Shown piece after piece: positions 48,590 through 60,687 of a DNA stretch of 64,000 bases. The stretch lies in assembly GCA_008921705.1 (NCBI GenBank), contig VFFE01006098.1, positions 518,000 to 581,999 on the forward strand, read 5' to 3'. Below the pieces are notes generated by a model, which ran no database searches, was not told the DNA's origin, and worked only from the letters and a program-made list of their open reading frames with translations. Numbering within the stretch: position 1 is the stretch's first letter; each line of letters starts with the position of its first letter. The position numbers and the translations under genes were made by a program. The DNA is from Burhinus oedicnemus. Taxonomy: Eukaryota; Chordata; Aves; Charadriiformes; Burhinidae.

Positions 48590-49775
48590 TCCCAAACTCT
48601 TTGTTATGTGCTTTTACCCAAAATGTTTTGCTACGTCCAGCCAGAATGAACAAGCATTTCTGGTCAACCTGAATAGATATTTTTTCCAGGGAGATAAAAT
48701 ATTCTACCAAGTGTATGCATTTATTTATTATGCATTTGGAGCTATAAATACAAATGCTGCTTTATGCCCACAAAATGCACAAGCTATCATTTAAAAAAAT
48801 GTTTATATTAACACTGGAAGTTGGGCGTGCTGCCTAGCAGAGAAAATAATGTCAATTACCCACACAAATAACTTTCCAAATCTCCCAGTGCCTGCTTTCT
48901 GCATGAGCAGTTAGATCCACAGAAATTAGAGATGGGGAAAGATCTTATTAGCCTATCTCATCTACCTCACTGCTAGCAAAGGTTTGTCCCCCACTGTGTG
49001 TTTTCTAGTTAGGTTTGTCCAGCCTAGATTTAAAATGATGGGGGTCTCTAGGGTAGCCTGGCTTTTTATATATATATGTCTTTGTTAGCAAGCAGAAATA
49101 TTGAAATTCTGTTGTGGAAAACAGTGACTTGGAGTCTGGCATCTGTATAGAAGTCTCTTACCTGTAGTCAACACGCAAGAACTGAGAGCAAGCACTCCTC
49201 TGGGCTCAGCTTTGTAGAGATAATGGGCACTGGAGATGATATTTTCATCACCCCTTGATGGCCTGGCAGCACTGTGATGGACAGGAATGGAAGCTTGGTT
49301 AGACAGGGTTGCTCCTCTTCCTCCAGCCTTTGGTCCCTCTGCACTGTGCTGGTACTGACAAAATGTTTTTCTGGTGGGAGCCTGCAGAGTGGTTTCCAAC
49401 CGTGGGCTCTCTGATCATGCGTAGCCGCTCTCTTGCAGCCCAGCTGGTTTTGTAGGCATATGGGTGCTGTCTGTGACATGCTGCTTCGGTGTGGGCTGGA
49501 CTCTGTGACCTGCTGGGTTCCCCAGCTGAGCTGTTCTCACAGTGCATTGGCCTCCATGGCAAAATGTCCATAACGGTGTACCTAGTTGCCGCCAGCGCGT
49601 TGGCAGTCTTCGACATGAGAGCCACATGCAGTTTCCTGGGGTCCCCAGGGAACATCTAAGATCTCCACTAGCCATAAGTCCCAGAGCTCCTCTGCACTGA
49701 AAGGCACTTGCTAACATGGACCAGGACAGCTTGAGGAGACTGCAAAGCTCCAGGAAGTCCCAAGTCAATCCCTTG

Positions 49776-50537
49776 TGTGTCGGGTCCTGCACTTGGGTCA
49801 CAACAACCCCACGTAGTGCTACAGGCTTGGGGAAGAGTGGCTGGAAAGCTGCCTGGCAGAAAAGGGCCTGGGTGTGTTGGTCGACAATATGAGCCAGCAG
49901 TGTGCCCAGGTGGCCAAGAAGGCCAACAGCATCCCGGCCTCTATCAGAAATAGTGTGGCCAGCAGGACTAGGGAAATTCTTGTCCCCCCTGTGCTCAGCA
50001 CTGGTGAGACCCCACCCCAAATACTGTGTTCGGTTTTGGGCCCCTCACTACAAGAAAGACATTGAGGTGCTGGAGCGTGTCCAAAAAATGGCAGCAAAGC
50101 TGGTGAAAGGTCCAGAGAACAAGTCTTATGAGGAGCAGCTGAGGAAACTGAGGTTGTTTAGTCTGGAGAGAAGGAGGCTGAGGGGAGACCTTATCGCTCT
50201 CTACAACTATCTGAAAGGAGGTTGTAGCGAGGTGGGGGTTGGTCTCTTCTCCCAAGTAACAAGTGATAGGACAACAGGAAATGGCCTCAAGTTGTGCCAG
50301 GGGAGGTTTAGATTGGATATTGGGAAACATTTCTTCACAAAAAGGGTTATCAAGCATTGGAACAGGCTGCCCAGGGAAGTGCTTGAGTCACCATCCCTGG
50401 AGGTATTTAAAAGTTGTGTAGGTGTGGTGTTTAGGGAGATGGTTTAGCGGTGGACTTTGCAGTGCCAGGTTAATGGTTGGTCTTGATGATCTTAAAGGTC
50501 TTTTCCAACATAAACAATTCTATGATTCTGTGATTCT
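49776..50537 (+). mobile_element. CR1 LINE 3' fragment, second subfamily
   Basis: A 5'-truncated CR1 copy that begins around GTGTGTCGGGTCCTGCACTT and ends at AATTCTATGATTCTGTGATTCT (50517-50537). Its RT tail has subfamily-specific wording ([49 protein letters not shown]), and the 3' UTR reads GGTTTAGCGGTGGACTT...GATGATCTTAAAGGTCTTTTCC. This differs throughout from the other six copies, so at least two CR1 lineages have inserted in this locus. The copy is readable over most of its length, which suggests moderate age. Confidence 0.94.
49780..50447 (+). pseudogene. CR1 ORF2 C-terminal remnant, one main frameshift
   Basis: The N-terminal piece is readable as [19 protein letters not shown] and [15 protein letters not shown] up to about 49985. 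Extra C residues in GTCCCCCCTGTG then shift the frame. The rest reads openly from [18 protein letters not shown] to the end at the TAG 50445-50447 ([24 protein letters not shown]). Four residues before MSQQC are missing compared with the copy at 1-790 (LVDN-MSQQ versus [11 protein letters not shown]). There is no catalytic core, so this is a dead fragment. Confidence 0.88.
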
Positions 50538-53500
50538 TGGGCTACCTGTGTACTTGCTCAGCAAAAGGAGACAACGCATCTCGCTTGTCACCTTCCCATG
50601 TCAACCTTCAGTGACTCCATGGGTTATTTTCTGGTGTAACTCCCTTGCTGACACTCAGACGAGAGCAGGGGAGCTTTACGCATATGTAAGTGTGGTCACT
50701 GCTGAGACTGGACATGCAGGAAGGTCCCAAATCAGGGATGTGGCTGCAGCAGCTGCTGACAGCTGCTCCACACTGCATGGGACACTAACTCTGCAGACCC
50801 AGATGGACACAGCCCACTGCCTCTAGCAGCCCTGTTCCTTTTCCACCTTGGAGTAGCCTTGCCATCCCTGCAAACAAGACACTACAGATTGCAACACCTG
50901 AGAGGAAAAAAAAGAACACAAGATGATGGTGCACTCTCCAGTCCTGGGACTTTCTTGTCCCAGCTCAGCTCAATGGGTGTCAAGTGTAGAAGAGGTGAAA
51001 TGTGCTAAAGCTTTGTTTACTCACCAGTTCTCTCCAGGATCTCAACAATCAGCTTTTGAATTTGATAGCAACTGCATGCCTGTGGCTCACATCCAGCCCA
51101 GACAACTTTGACAGTGAAACCCTGTCATATTCTTTTTAAAGGTCACTATAAGTGAGCTGGGCTCCTTCTATCAACTTATCAGTTCTTTACTTAAACCAGA
51201 TTAAAGAGAAACTTCCCATGGTGAATTATAGTTTAACAGCATGTTATTCTGTGATAAGCACAATCCATGGGGTCTGAGACACTCTCTGCTCCGGAAATCC
51301 CTGATAACAGCACACCTCTTTGGTGAGGCATGAAGTTATCTGTCATAATCATAATGCACCTTCTCCTCCATCTAGACACTGGGCACATAAGCAACTTCTG
51401 GGGCAAATAATATTTCCTGGCCACGTTTTCTATTTTTGGCCAAAAATTTAGGTAATTCATTGCTGCTTTTAGGCAGAAGTATCTGTGTATCCTTCAAAGG
51501 CTATCTTGTTATGTCAGTCCTGACGATTTGTCTGTATGTACCCCACTCCCTGTCCTCCAAGTTCAGCATCAACATGTGTCATGTATGGGTCATCTCTGCT
51601 GTCCCACAGACCAGGTGTGGGTCAGTTCAGCTGTTAACAGCAGTAAGCCTCCGGCAGATTTCAACTAGCCTGGAAGCTGATATTCCAAGCTGCTGTTCTC
51701 AGTGGCTGCAGACATTGCCAAACTGGAACAGTTCAACCTGAAATTTTTGGCATCGTGGGTGTCCAGACCAGGCTGTGTGGTCTTGGAAAGCTTTAACCAA
51801 TATATGGCATATATCTCTGATTAGAGAATTTCATGCTGTTAAAAATAAAATTATAACAACAGTGATCCATCCCGCATGGTGTGGGTAGGGATTCCCAGAG
51901 GGCTTTTTCTGGGAAGCAGGAAGCTGGGTTGCAACAGTACCAAGGGTGAAAATGTTTTGAAAACATCTAGACTATGCTCTGCTGCTGGCTCTCAGTGCGA
52001 TGGAAACAGCTGACTTCAGACAGAGCCAGATCTGCTACTCAGAAAGTGAACCATCTCTTACTCTTCCCTCCCACTCCTGTCCCCAGGGCATCTCAGTGCC
52101 AGCCAGAAATGACAGAACAGATTTCCAAGCCACAGAAAAGCCCTAAAAGCACATCGCCAGCGTAAGCAAGATGGTGACTTGCACCCAGCTTGGAACAGAG
52201 GGCTGACCCATCACTCCCCGAAGGGAGAACAACCTTCTCTGCTTCTCTCTGCTGCTAAACCTGGGTCCCCAACAGCAGCACCCTCATAGGAGGGTGAAGG
52301 TTGGTAAAACCACTTTTGATATCATTTGTGCTAGATGGACTGCATGTACATGGTGGTTGGGAGCGTGATGGGGTGATGTCCCCTTTTCCTTATTGCATTG
52401 CTGGAAATCCTCTAGGACACAACCCCATGGTTCAGGCAACCAGTTATGTCCTCTTCCCAGCTTTTCACAGAGGCGGGGTTTTGTGCCTTTAGATATATAA
52501 AGGCCTTGTCCATGCCAGGAAGTGTTTCATCCTAGAGAGATAAGAACTGACCACTGTCCCCAGTTCAGTTTCAGGACTGCTGCAAGCTAGGTTGGGTGTC
52601 AGTCTGAGACCCTCCAATTACAAGGTTTGTGCAGCTGAAAATCATACCTGGTCACAGAGATGCCTTCTGCTCCAGGTTGAACCTCAAAAGCAGGGTATCA
52701 GAGCAGTGGCATGCCTGATGGAGAGTAATTGGCATCTTTTGCCAGTCCAGTAAGCCTGAACCCAACGTCTACAAGACAGGGACAACAGCATAGTTTCAGG
52801 GAGGCAAGAGTTTGTCAGGTCCCTCACAACTTCAGCTGAAGCTCGCTGTTTCCCTTATTTTTTACAAGCGTATGTCTGAAAGCCGTTCTCAGATCTCATG
52901 CAATCAGTACCAGTTTGAACTAATGTTGCTAGTCTTAATAACATCATTCTAAATTTTAATTCAGTGCAAGCAAGTCTTGCATGTCCCGCCTCTCCCTCTT
53001 GGATGGGGCTGGCTGGGAGTGCAGGAAATCCACCCTGGCAGTGGTGCTCCTCTCAACCTCTCTGAAACCATCTCACCAACACTCACAAGATTTACAAGTT
53101 GTCTATGCAAAGACTCTTATACAGTGTCACTGGCTAATTCTGTGTTAAAGAGATGCAGATTTCCATCATGCTGGTGTAAGTATAGAGCAACAGTACTGGT
53201 CCAGTCACTCCAGATTTTTGCTGATGCAGCAGGGGCAGAATTCATCCCTTCACTGGTTTGGCTGGACCTCAACCGATCTACACTCGGTCCATAACATGCA
53301 CAGGCTTTTGGAGGTATCATTTGGCTTCTTCTGGAACACACATCTCATTACTCTTCACACTTTTACAGACTGCTGCTTGTGGTCCTACGTTACCCAGCCA
53401 TGCACAGTGCTGCACCAGAAGTTCATAACTGACCTTCACCACAGGGAATGTTACAGCTCCTGTCAAATGAGTCATCTGTTCTTAAAGCTTTTGTTACCAA

Positions 53501-54675
53501 AATATGGTGCAAAAGTGATTGACAGAAAGCTGGAATCCTTCCCTGGCCCCTTCATATGGTTGCAGCGTGCTTCATCTCCTGCTGTCAGGGAGCATTTCTG
53601 GGGCTAAAGGACTGTTCACCCTCTAGGAGCGTTTAGTTCTTAGCCTTGCTGTAGACACAGATCCATGAGGCTTTAGTTGCTCCATCAGAAGGAGGGTGTT
53701 GGATGACTAGGGAGCAGAACCTGTGTAGATCTGACAACTGTGATATTAAAACAAAAAACAAAAAACCCCACCCCAAATCTACCTTAATTCCCTAAAACCC
53801 CAACTCCCCTGCCCTGATCCTAAGTCCTTGTAGTGCCATCAGTGCCCACTCAGCAAGGACAATATGTATCCCTTCCTCCACATCACAGGTTTGGCTTAAC
53901 CATGATCCAGCTCTTCTCAGAAGAATTAAAAGCCTGAACATATCCTGTACTTTAGAGCCAGAAATAAATACAGATCTAACCCTAGGACCTATTCCAAGCT
54001 CCTTTTGTCACTTCTCTGCTGGGAAACCTAGGGGAAATCAGTCCTTTCCTCTTCACCCCTCAGCACCTATTCTGACACAGACAAACCTTGGTTGAGGTTG
54101 TGGGGCTCTTCTGTTGGTAAATGGTGAGTCCCAGGCCCCTCAAAAATGTTGATGAATTTATCATGGCCCCGAGGAATGAATCATACAGAGATTCAGGGAT
54201 CTGTTTAGTGATGGAGCAGATATTGCAACCAGCTGCCCTTGACTCAAAACTGGCATCTCCTCTGCAAGGTCACTTTTGTCCTCCTGTATGTCTCTGAATA
54301 CCCCATGTCCCTTTGACACCTTGGCAAGGCTGGAGAAGCAAGCATGTCCCTGCCCACCTCCTGATCATCTTTGCCTAACGTCTCACTTATTTACCATTGT
54401 TTATATTCATCTCCAGTTAATTTCTATCCCTCACTTGGTTTCACTTTTTAAGTCTCTTCTTCCTTTGTAATAACATATAGTTTTACTAATTGATCAAGGA
54501 ACTCAGGGATAGGAGCAATTATTTTTTTTAATAATTCATTTTATTGCTGCTCTTCATTTCCTATTCTTTTGCTGTACTGCCTCTCTGATGTAACCCAGAA
54601 CTGGATTTTCTTATTTCAATCCCCTACTTGCAGCCAACTTTCATAAGTCTGAGAAGGAAAATTAAAATACTACTG

Positions 54676-54720
54676 CTAATAATAATAATAATAACAATGA
54701 TAACAACAACAAAAACAACA
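54676..54720. repeat. (AAT)n / (AAC)n compound microsatellite
   Basis: CTAATAATAATAATAATAAC continues into GATAACAACAACAAAAACAACA. About six AAT units are followed by imperfect AAC units; the second array probably arose from the first by A/T to C change and slippage. Confidence 0.88.
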
Positions 54721-57700
54721 GTGGATAAAGATGAAACTGTAGCAGCCTGAAGGCAGATAAGTGATCATTAATGCTAGCTAGCATTGAGAGCTGATGTCAT
54801 GCCATGGACTGATCCAGAGGTTCATAAACATGGACAGGCTCCATCAGACTCTGGAGGAGTCTTTATTAAAACCTCCAAATTTTAGGCACCTGACCTCTTC
54901 TGCATAGTTGAGTCCCCCAAGACCTGATGGGAGAGATTTGGGCCAGCACCCATGTGTCTGCTTCAAGACATGGAAACTGGAAACCAGGGGTTTGGCCCAT
55001 GAGCTTGCCATTGGGCTTCACACAACAGAGAAGAACTGGTGACCCGCAACCCCAGTCCTTCTCCAATGTATCATCTTCCTTCAAAACATCTTTTAAATGT
55101 CTGTACTGACCCACAAGTCAAGGGACAAACATGCAGCATGGAAATGTTTGCCATCAACCCACAAATGGAGTGAGACCCAGACCTGGGAGGCTTCTTGCAT
55201 CCAACCACAGTGCAGAATAGACCTGTCCACAGCTCCTCCCAGATGCAGTGCCTTCAAATGCCTTTCTGTAGCTGTGTTTGAGCATTGTTGGACATCCTTT
55301 TCCCCATGTCTTCCTGTGAGAGCTACTAACAGGGTTAATACCTGGGTGAAAAGGAGCCTGGAAACATTTCTGAGAAAATCACAGGTACCTCTGCTTTTTA
55401 TGGCTTCTATTATTATGCCCATTATTCTGCTCAAATGTGGTTATTGGCTCATTAGTATTTAAATCAGCTGATAATACCTGGAGAGATATTCCTTCTGACA
55501 CAGGCTTTACAGCTGGTCTCTGTAGTGTGGAGGTTATAATGGTGCCAGTTGATGCCATTTATGTCAAACAAGCTTTGATTTTTAGCCTGCAGTAGTGATA
55601 GAGCAGGGCCATGCAATTTGGTAAGATTAGCATTTTGCTGTCCACAAAGGGAGGATTACGAAGCTTTTTGTGGGCTGCGAAAATGAGTTGCGAGGGAGCA
55701 ACACCCGGCTGTTTGCTTTCTTTATGGACAATCTAGCCCTGTGGCAGTGTCAAGGGAGGAGCAGAGGGGGATGTGTTTTAAGCAGCTTTGATGGCAGTCA
55801 CTGCCACTTCCTAGGCTGGATAACGAGCCAAATCTCACAACTCACATGGGAAAAGGGGGGAAGGAACAGGATGGGGAGAGGAGAGCAGAAAGTGGAGAGA
55901 CAGGGTTGTTTAGCAAAGGAAGGATGAGGGCTGGGGCAAACGGAGAAGGTGGTTGTCCTCTCCCTCCCCACACATATGTAGCCTCTATTTAGACACTGGC
56001 TTTGGCCATTTGCAAGGAGAAAAGAAAATAGCGCAATTACAGACTTCCATTGTCCTTGGACATCTTATTTGTGATTTTGCCACCTTTTGCATGGACTTGG
56101 GAACTTTCAAGCTTTTGCTTTAGAAATAAAAAGTCAGCCTAGTTTTCTCTACCTGACAGATAATTACAGTCCTGGGTGGCTTCTTATTTAAGCAATGAAT
56201 GCACACACATGTATTGGAGGTATCTACAGGTAGAGATGAGATGTCTGGCTCTGCACAAATCTTGTCACATACATGGTTTAGCATGAGGATTCTTTTGGAG
56301 AAGGTGGGCACTCTATAGATATTGTCTGGGGGACACCTCTTGTTGAGTGCCAAAACTCTAAATCCCATATTCATGGTGCACTAAAAGGGTTCAGTATTGC
56401 TCCCTATCTATGCTTCCCCAATCAGACGAAGGACTTGGTTACCAGCTGGACATTTGACCCAGGAGTTTCAAATGTCCTGAAACCGGATGACACAAAAACG
56501 CTGGAAGTCATCACAGAACTGGAGATCCCCATTGGTTCCCCATGAGAGGAAGATCTAAAAGAGAACAAGCTCTCCTGTGCCCTCTGACATTCAGCAGGAT
56601 TGTTCCCACACATTGGGACATCCACTGGATCTAATTTGATTTGGAAATCCTTGGGTTAGGAACCAAGAATTGCCTTCAGCAGCGTTGGTGTCCCTCATGA
56701 AGGCCACTCAGATGATGAACCACTTGTGCACAGGAGCTGAGGCATGTTCCTTTTAACTTTTCCATTGCAAGTGAGAGAGAAGCAGTGAGGGATAGTGCTA
56801 AAGAGCTCTAATTTCACCCGGCTGCTACCTAAAATTTCTAGTATGTGTTTGCTCTCCTGCACTAGGGAGGCAAAGCATCTCTTCCTATACCATCAGGGCT
56901 GGGGGTGATAACTTAACACCACCCCTGTGTTGGAGGAAGGTTTCCTTCTCTCCAGTGTCATTCCCTGCAGGGGGTGTTTGTGCCTGGGAAGGGGCCAGGA
57001 TCCCAGACTGAACTACCTACCTGCCTCCCCAGCCATTAGCTGTAAGTGCTTTAACAGGCTCCCTAAAAGGAGCACACACATTCTCAGATTCCTCCTCTCT
57101 CCCAGCTGGGGAAAAGAGATATGTGTGTGTGTAGGGTTAACAGAGGAAAACTGCTCTGTATTTTCTCCATGAAGGAAAAAAGAAAACCAGGAACACAAAA
57201 TATTAGCCAAAAAAATAGAAAAAAACAAAAACCCTCCCAAAAACCCCAGCCTCAAACCCTCTGTGCAATTCTTCATTTCAAAACACAAGCTCATTCTTTT
57301 CTTGTGCTGCTCTCACTGTGATAACACAACTTCATTTCACCTATCCCAGGACAGTAAAGAGCAGCAGTCTGAATGAGCTATCTCCTCCCCAAAAAGCCAC
57401 CACTAATAAAATTAGTATTAAGGAAAGAGGACTATTTTGTTGCTGCCATCAGAGCCTGGAGGCATCGTGCTTTTCCAGGCCTTGACAGCAGAGAGCTGTG
57501 CTGCTGCGGTCACAGAGCCACTCGTGCATCTTCATTTTATTCTTGCAGGGACTGTGGTTGTCACAACTAATTACAACCCTGTTGGAGGAGGTGGTCTCCA
57601 GCCATTAAAAACACTTCTGGAAAGATCTTCCACACCAGGAAGGATGATCAGGTGTCTGGGCATCTACCTAGGATTCAGGAGACAGATGTTTGTGTCCCAG

Positions 57701-60676
57701 CCATGCTACGGCTTTCTTGGGCTACTTGGGCCAAACCAGGTGCACGCTACCAATGGTGCTGAGCAATGCTGACAATCCAGGCTGTGGCCCCTCAGCACCT
57801 TACTCACCTGTCTGTGAAACGGAGAAGGTGGTCCTCTGGTCTCCCAGGGCAGGAGATTTCCCATTTTCTGCCAAGAAAATTTTGCACCCATCCTCTACCT
57901 CTCTCACAATTTTGTGGCCCTGCCCCAGGGGACATAAAGGTCAGCAGGGACCATGAAGGAGAAAACAAGACCAAAGGGATAAACTATCTCTTCTCTTGCA
58001 CCTGCAGCCTGCTCAAAGCAGGGGTGGCACAGGGAGGAGTCTTCACCTCTCGGAGATGTGTGAGAGGGAAACAAGCACAGCCTCTTCCAAGCACCCTCCC
58101 TGCTTTAAACAGAGGAGTGAACACATCCCAGCCCCGGAGCAGCAGAAGGACGGTACCAACCTCACACATTCAGCAGCTGTTTTTCCTGAGGCTGGAAGGC
58201 AGCTATCAGTCAAAATTAACACTGCATGAATGCCTGCAGTAGGGGGTTTTCACTGCCAAACAATAACAGGAGAGGAAAGGAGAAAACTTAGCTGGAGAGA
58301 ACAACCTCATGTAAGCGATGAGGGCAAAGTGGGATTTTCACCTCTCTTAGTCGGGTTTGGGAACATCTGCGTTTAAACGCTTGCTCTGCCACAGGTTTAC
58401 TGTATTAGCATGGACCAGTCTTACAGATAGATTGAGGTCTTGTAGCTTCTGTTCCAGAGCATGAGACCCATACACTATGCTAGGGAATGTGGAATATTTG
58501 TCCATCCATGGCACAGAGATAGCTGGGAGCAGGTCTTGTGGAGAGGTCTTCTGAGTGTGGATGCGTCCGTGCCATTTCTCTCCTACTTCTGGCTCCAGCT
58601 TGAAATAACAGTCGGCTACCTCATTCCAGTTCAGATGTAATTTGTCCTGCAAGGGAGACCTGCACCCTGAGGTGGGGTCACCATCTTCTCTCTCCTACCA
58701 GCATGAGTACACATTGCTCCCTATCTACCCTATCATGCAACCAGCATGAGCATATAGGATTTTTTGATGCAGCAGACTTTGCACCTCTTGCTCCTTCTTG
58801 GGACCAGCACATCTCAAAGCCCCTTACTGACCTCCCCCGTGGGCACCCACCACATGCCAACCTGAGGTTGGGGACAAACTGTTCTGCCAAGAAAGGGGAT
58901 GAGGGGAAACTCTATTTCCCTTATGAGGGAGCTGAACCTGAGTCATGATTTATGGTCTTGCATTATTGTTAAAAAAAGGCCAATGTTTCCACCAAAAAAT
59001 AGCCCCTATTCTCCTTTTCCACAGTGGGTCTGGTGCCATGCCCTCTTTTCTGGGGCATGGCAACGGTCACATCATTCAGGGTCTGGCTGACTCTGGATCC
59101 ACCAAGAGTGGCCCTAGGGAAAGAAAACTGGGGTCTCGCAGGGTGACTGATGTGAGAAGAGTTGGCTGGCTTCATTGCAGTTCCCTGCAAACAGATGTTC
59201 CTCGCCTTCTCACCATCACCAGATTAATGCCGTAATGAGCGTACATCATCCTCAAAGTGCCATGCAACCTGTGTGAACACAAGCAGAGGTTGCAGGGCCA
59301 TTCTCATGGGAGCTGTGCTGTTTTGCTGTGACAGGGAGGGGACAGAGACATCTTTGATGCTTTGGCCTGCACAGAAAATCAGACTAAGAGAGTTTCTCTG
59401 TGTTCTGTTCTTCAGACTAATGCATGAGTCTGAATCTCCTCTTTTTTTCCATTTTAATCTAGCAAATTTTTTTCTTTCTGAGCTCAGCAGAACATGTTCC
59501 CCTCTTCGCTTTGCTGCAGGACCTCAGCCCAACATTTCAAAGCTCTTTCCTCTCTCTGGACAGAGCCTTAGCAAACAATATTGATGATCTAAGTTTCTCT
59601 CCAAAAGGAAAGAGGAATATGCTCCCTGGTGCTCTTGTGTACGGTGAGAAAGCGATCCCCACAGAGAAGAGTTTACAAATGAAAAGTAACAGGCACTTCC
59701 CATGATGACGTCGCTTTTCTAATCACCTTCGGCAGTGCGAGCAGCAGACCCCCCTTCTGTTTCCCCTACTTATTCTGCTAGGACAGATGTGACCCCACAG
59801 TCTTCCCATTTCCAGGACTGAAGGAGGCCAGCAGTATTTTGGAGTCTGAGACAGAGTTTTGTGAATATGAGATTTTCTCCCATAAAACCCAAGCCCAGTG
59901 ATGCTCATCTTGCTGTCCCCTGCACAACAAGGGGGACCCCCCCTATCCAGGTCACTGCTGGGTGATGTCCTCCATCATTCCTACTCCTCCCACCTTATCC
60001 CATATGGCTCTCTAGTCAAAGCATGTTGCGCATGGTGTGAAAGGCACATATATAGTATGATAACTGATTTGGATCAGCAAAACCAATGGCTTAGAAGGTG
60101 CCTTCACATCTCATTATGAGTGAGATGATGTGCCTCCATCACCAGGTAGCAGAGACCTTCCTTCTGCCATGGATGGACGCAGTTCTGGACACGCAAAAGA
60201 TAGAGGCTACAGCCACAGACCATGGAGCACCCCTCTAAGCAGCTCCGTAGGTGAATCACACTCTCTGTGAAGAGTGAAACATCACTGCATAAGTCAAAAT
60301 GAAAAAAAAACCAAAACCAAAATCATGCCTGAAACAAATCAACAATCAGCTTGCAGGCTGAAAACCTGTGCATTTTCGTAAGAAAGGCTCCTGCTCCCCC
60401 TAATTCCTCATGATTCTATTTGGAGACTTTTCTATGCTGTGGGAAATAAGCTGTTCCATTTTAATTGCTAGAATTGCAGCAATATCTTGTTTAAATGCAT
60501 TTCGGGCCCACCCAGAGTAAAGCCCAAAGAACACAACAAAATTAAAAATGCAGCACTATCCCTGCCCCTCCCTACAAAACAGAGAAAAAAGTCATTTCTG
60601 GATGCACAGTGGTAGGGTATTATTTTTTTCTGATCTCAAAAGAAAGGTTTCAGTTTGTTGCTCTGCTCCTCGCATT

Positions 60677-60687
60677 CCCCCCCCCCC
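60677..60687. repeat. Poly(C) tract, 11 nt
   Basis: An uninterrupted C11 run lies between CGCATT and ATCTTAC. Runs of this length are prone to length errors in sequencing. Confidence 0.85.

Larger units (their letters stand above)
43379..49775. other. Unique non-coding stretch with microsatellites
   Basis: There is no recognisable gene or transposon. It contains the TTTTG and ATT/ATC simple repeats at 45186-45309, an A17 run at 48573-48589, an AT-rich candidate element around 48640-48810, and a small CpG-richer patch at about 49410-49620 just upstream of the next CR1. Frames up to about 136 codons (47238-47648, +) are not recognisable. Confidence 0.55.

Noticed and set aside
49415..50020. 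201-codon minus-strand frame
   Set aside because: It is partly antisense to the CR1 at 49776-50537, and the remaining part shows no domain; not called as a gene.
57766..58242. 158-codon plus-strand frame
   Set aside because: No domain, overlaps several other frames on both strands, and no codon-bias or splice evidence.
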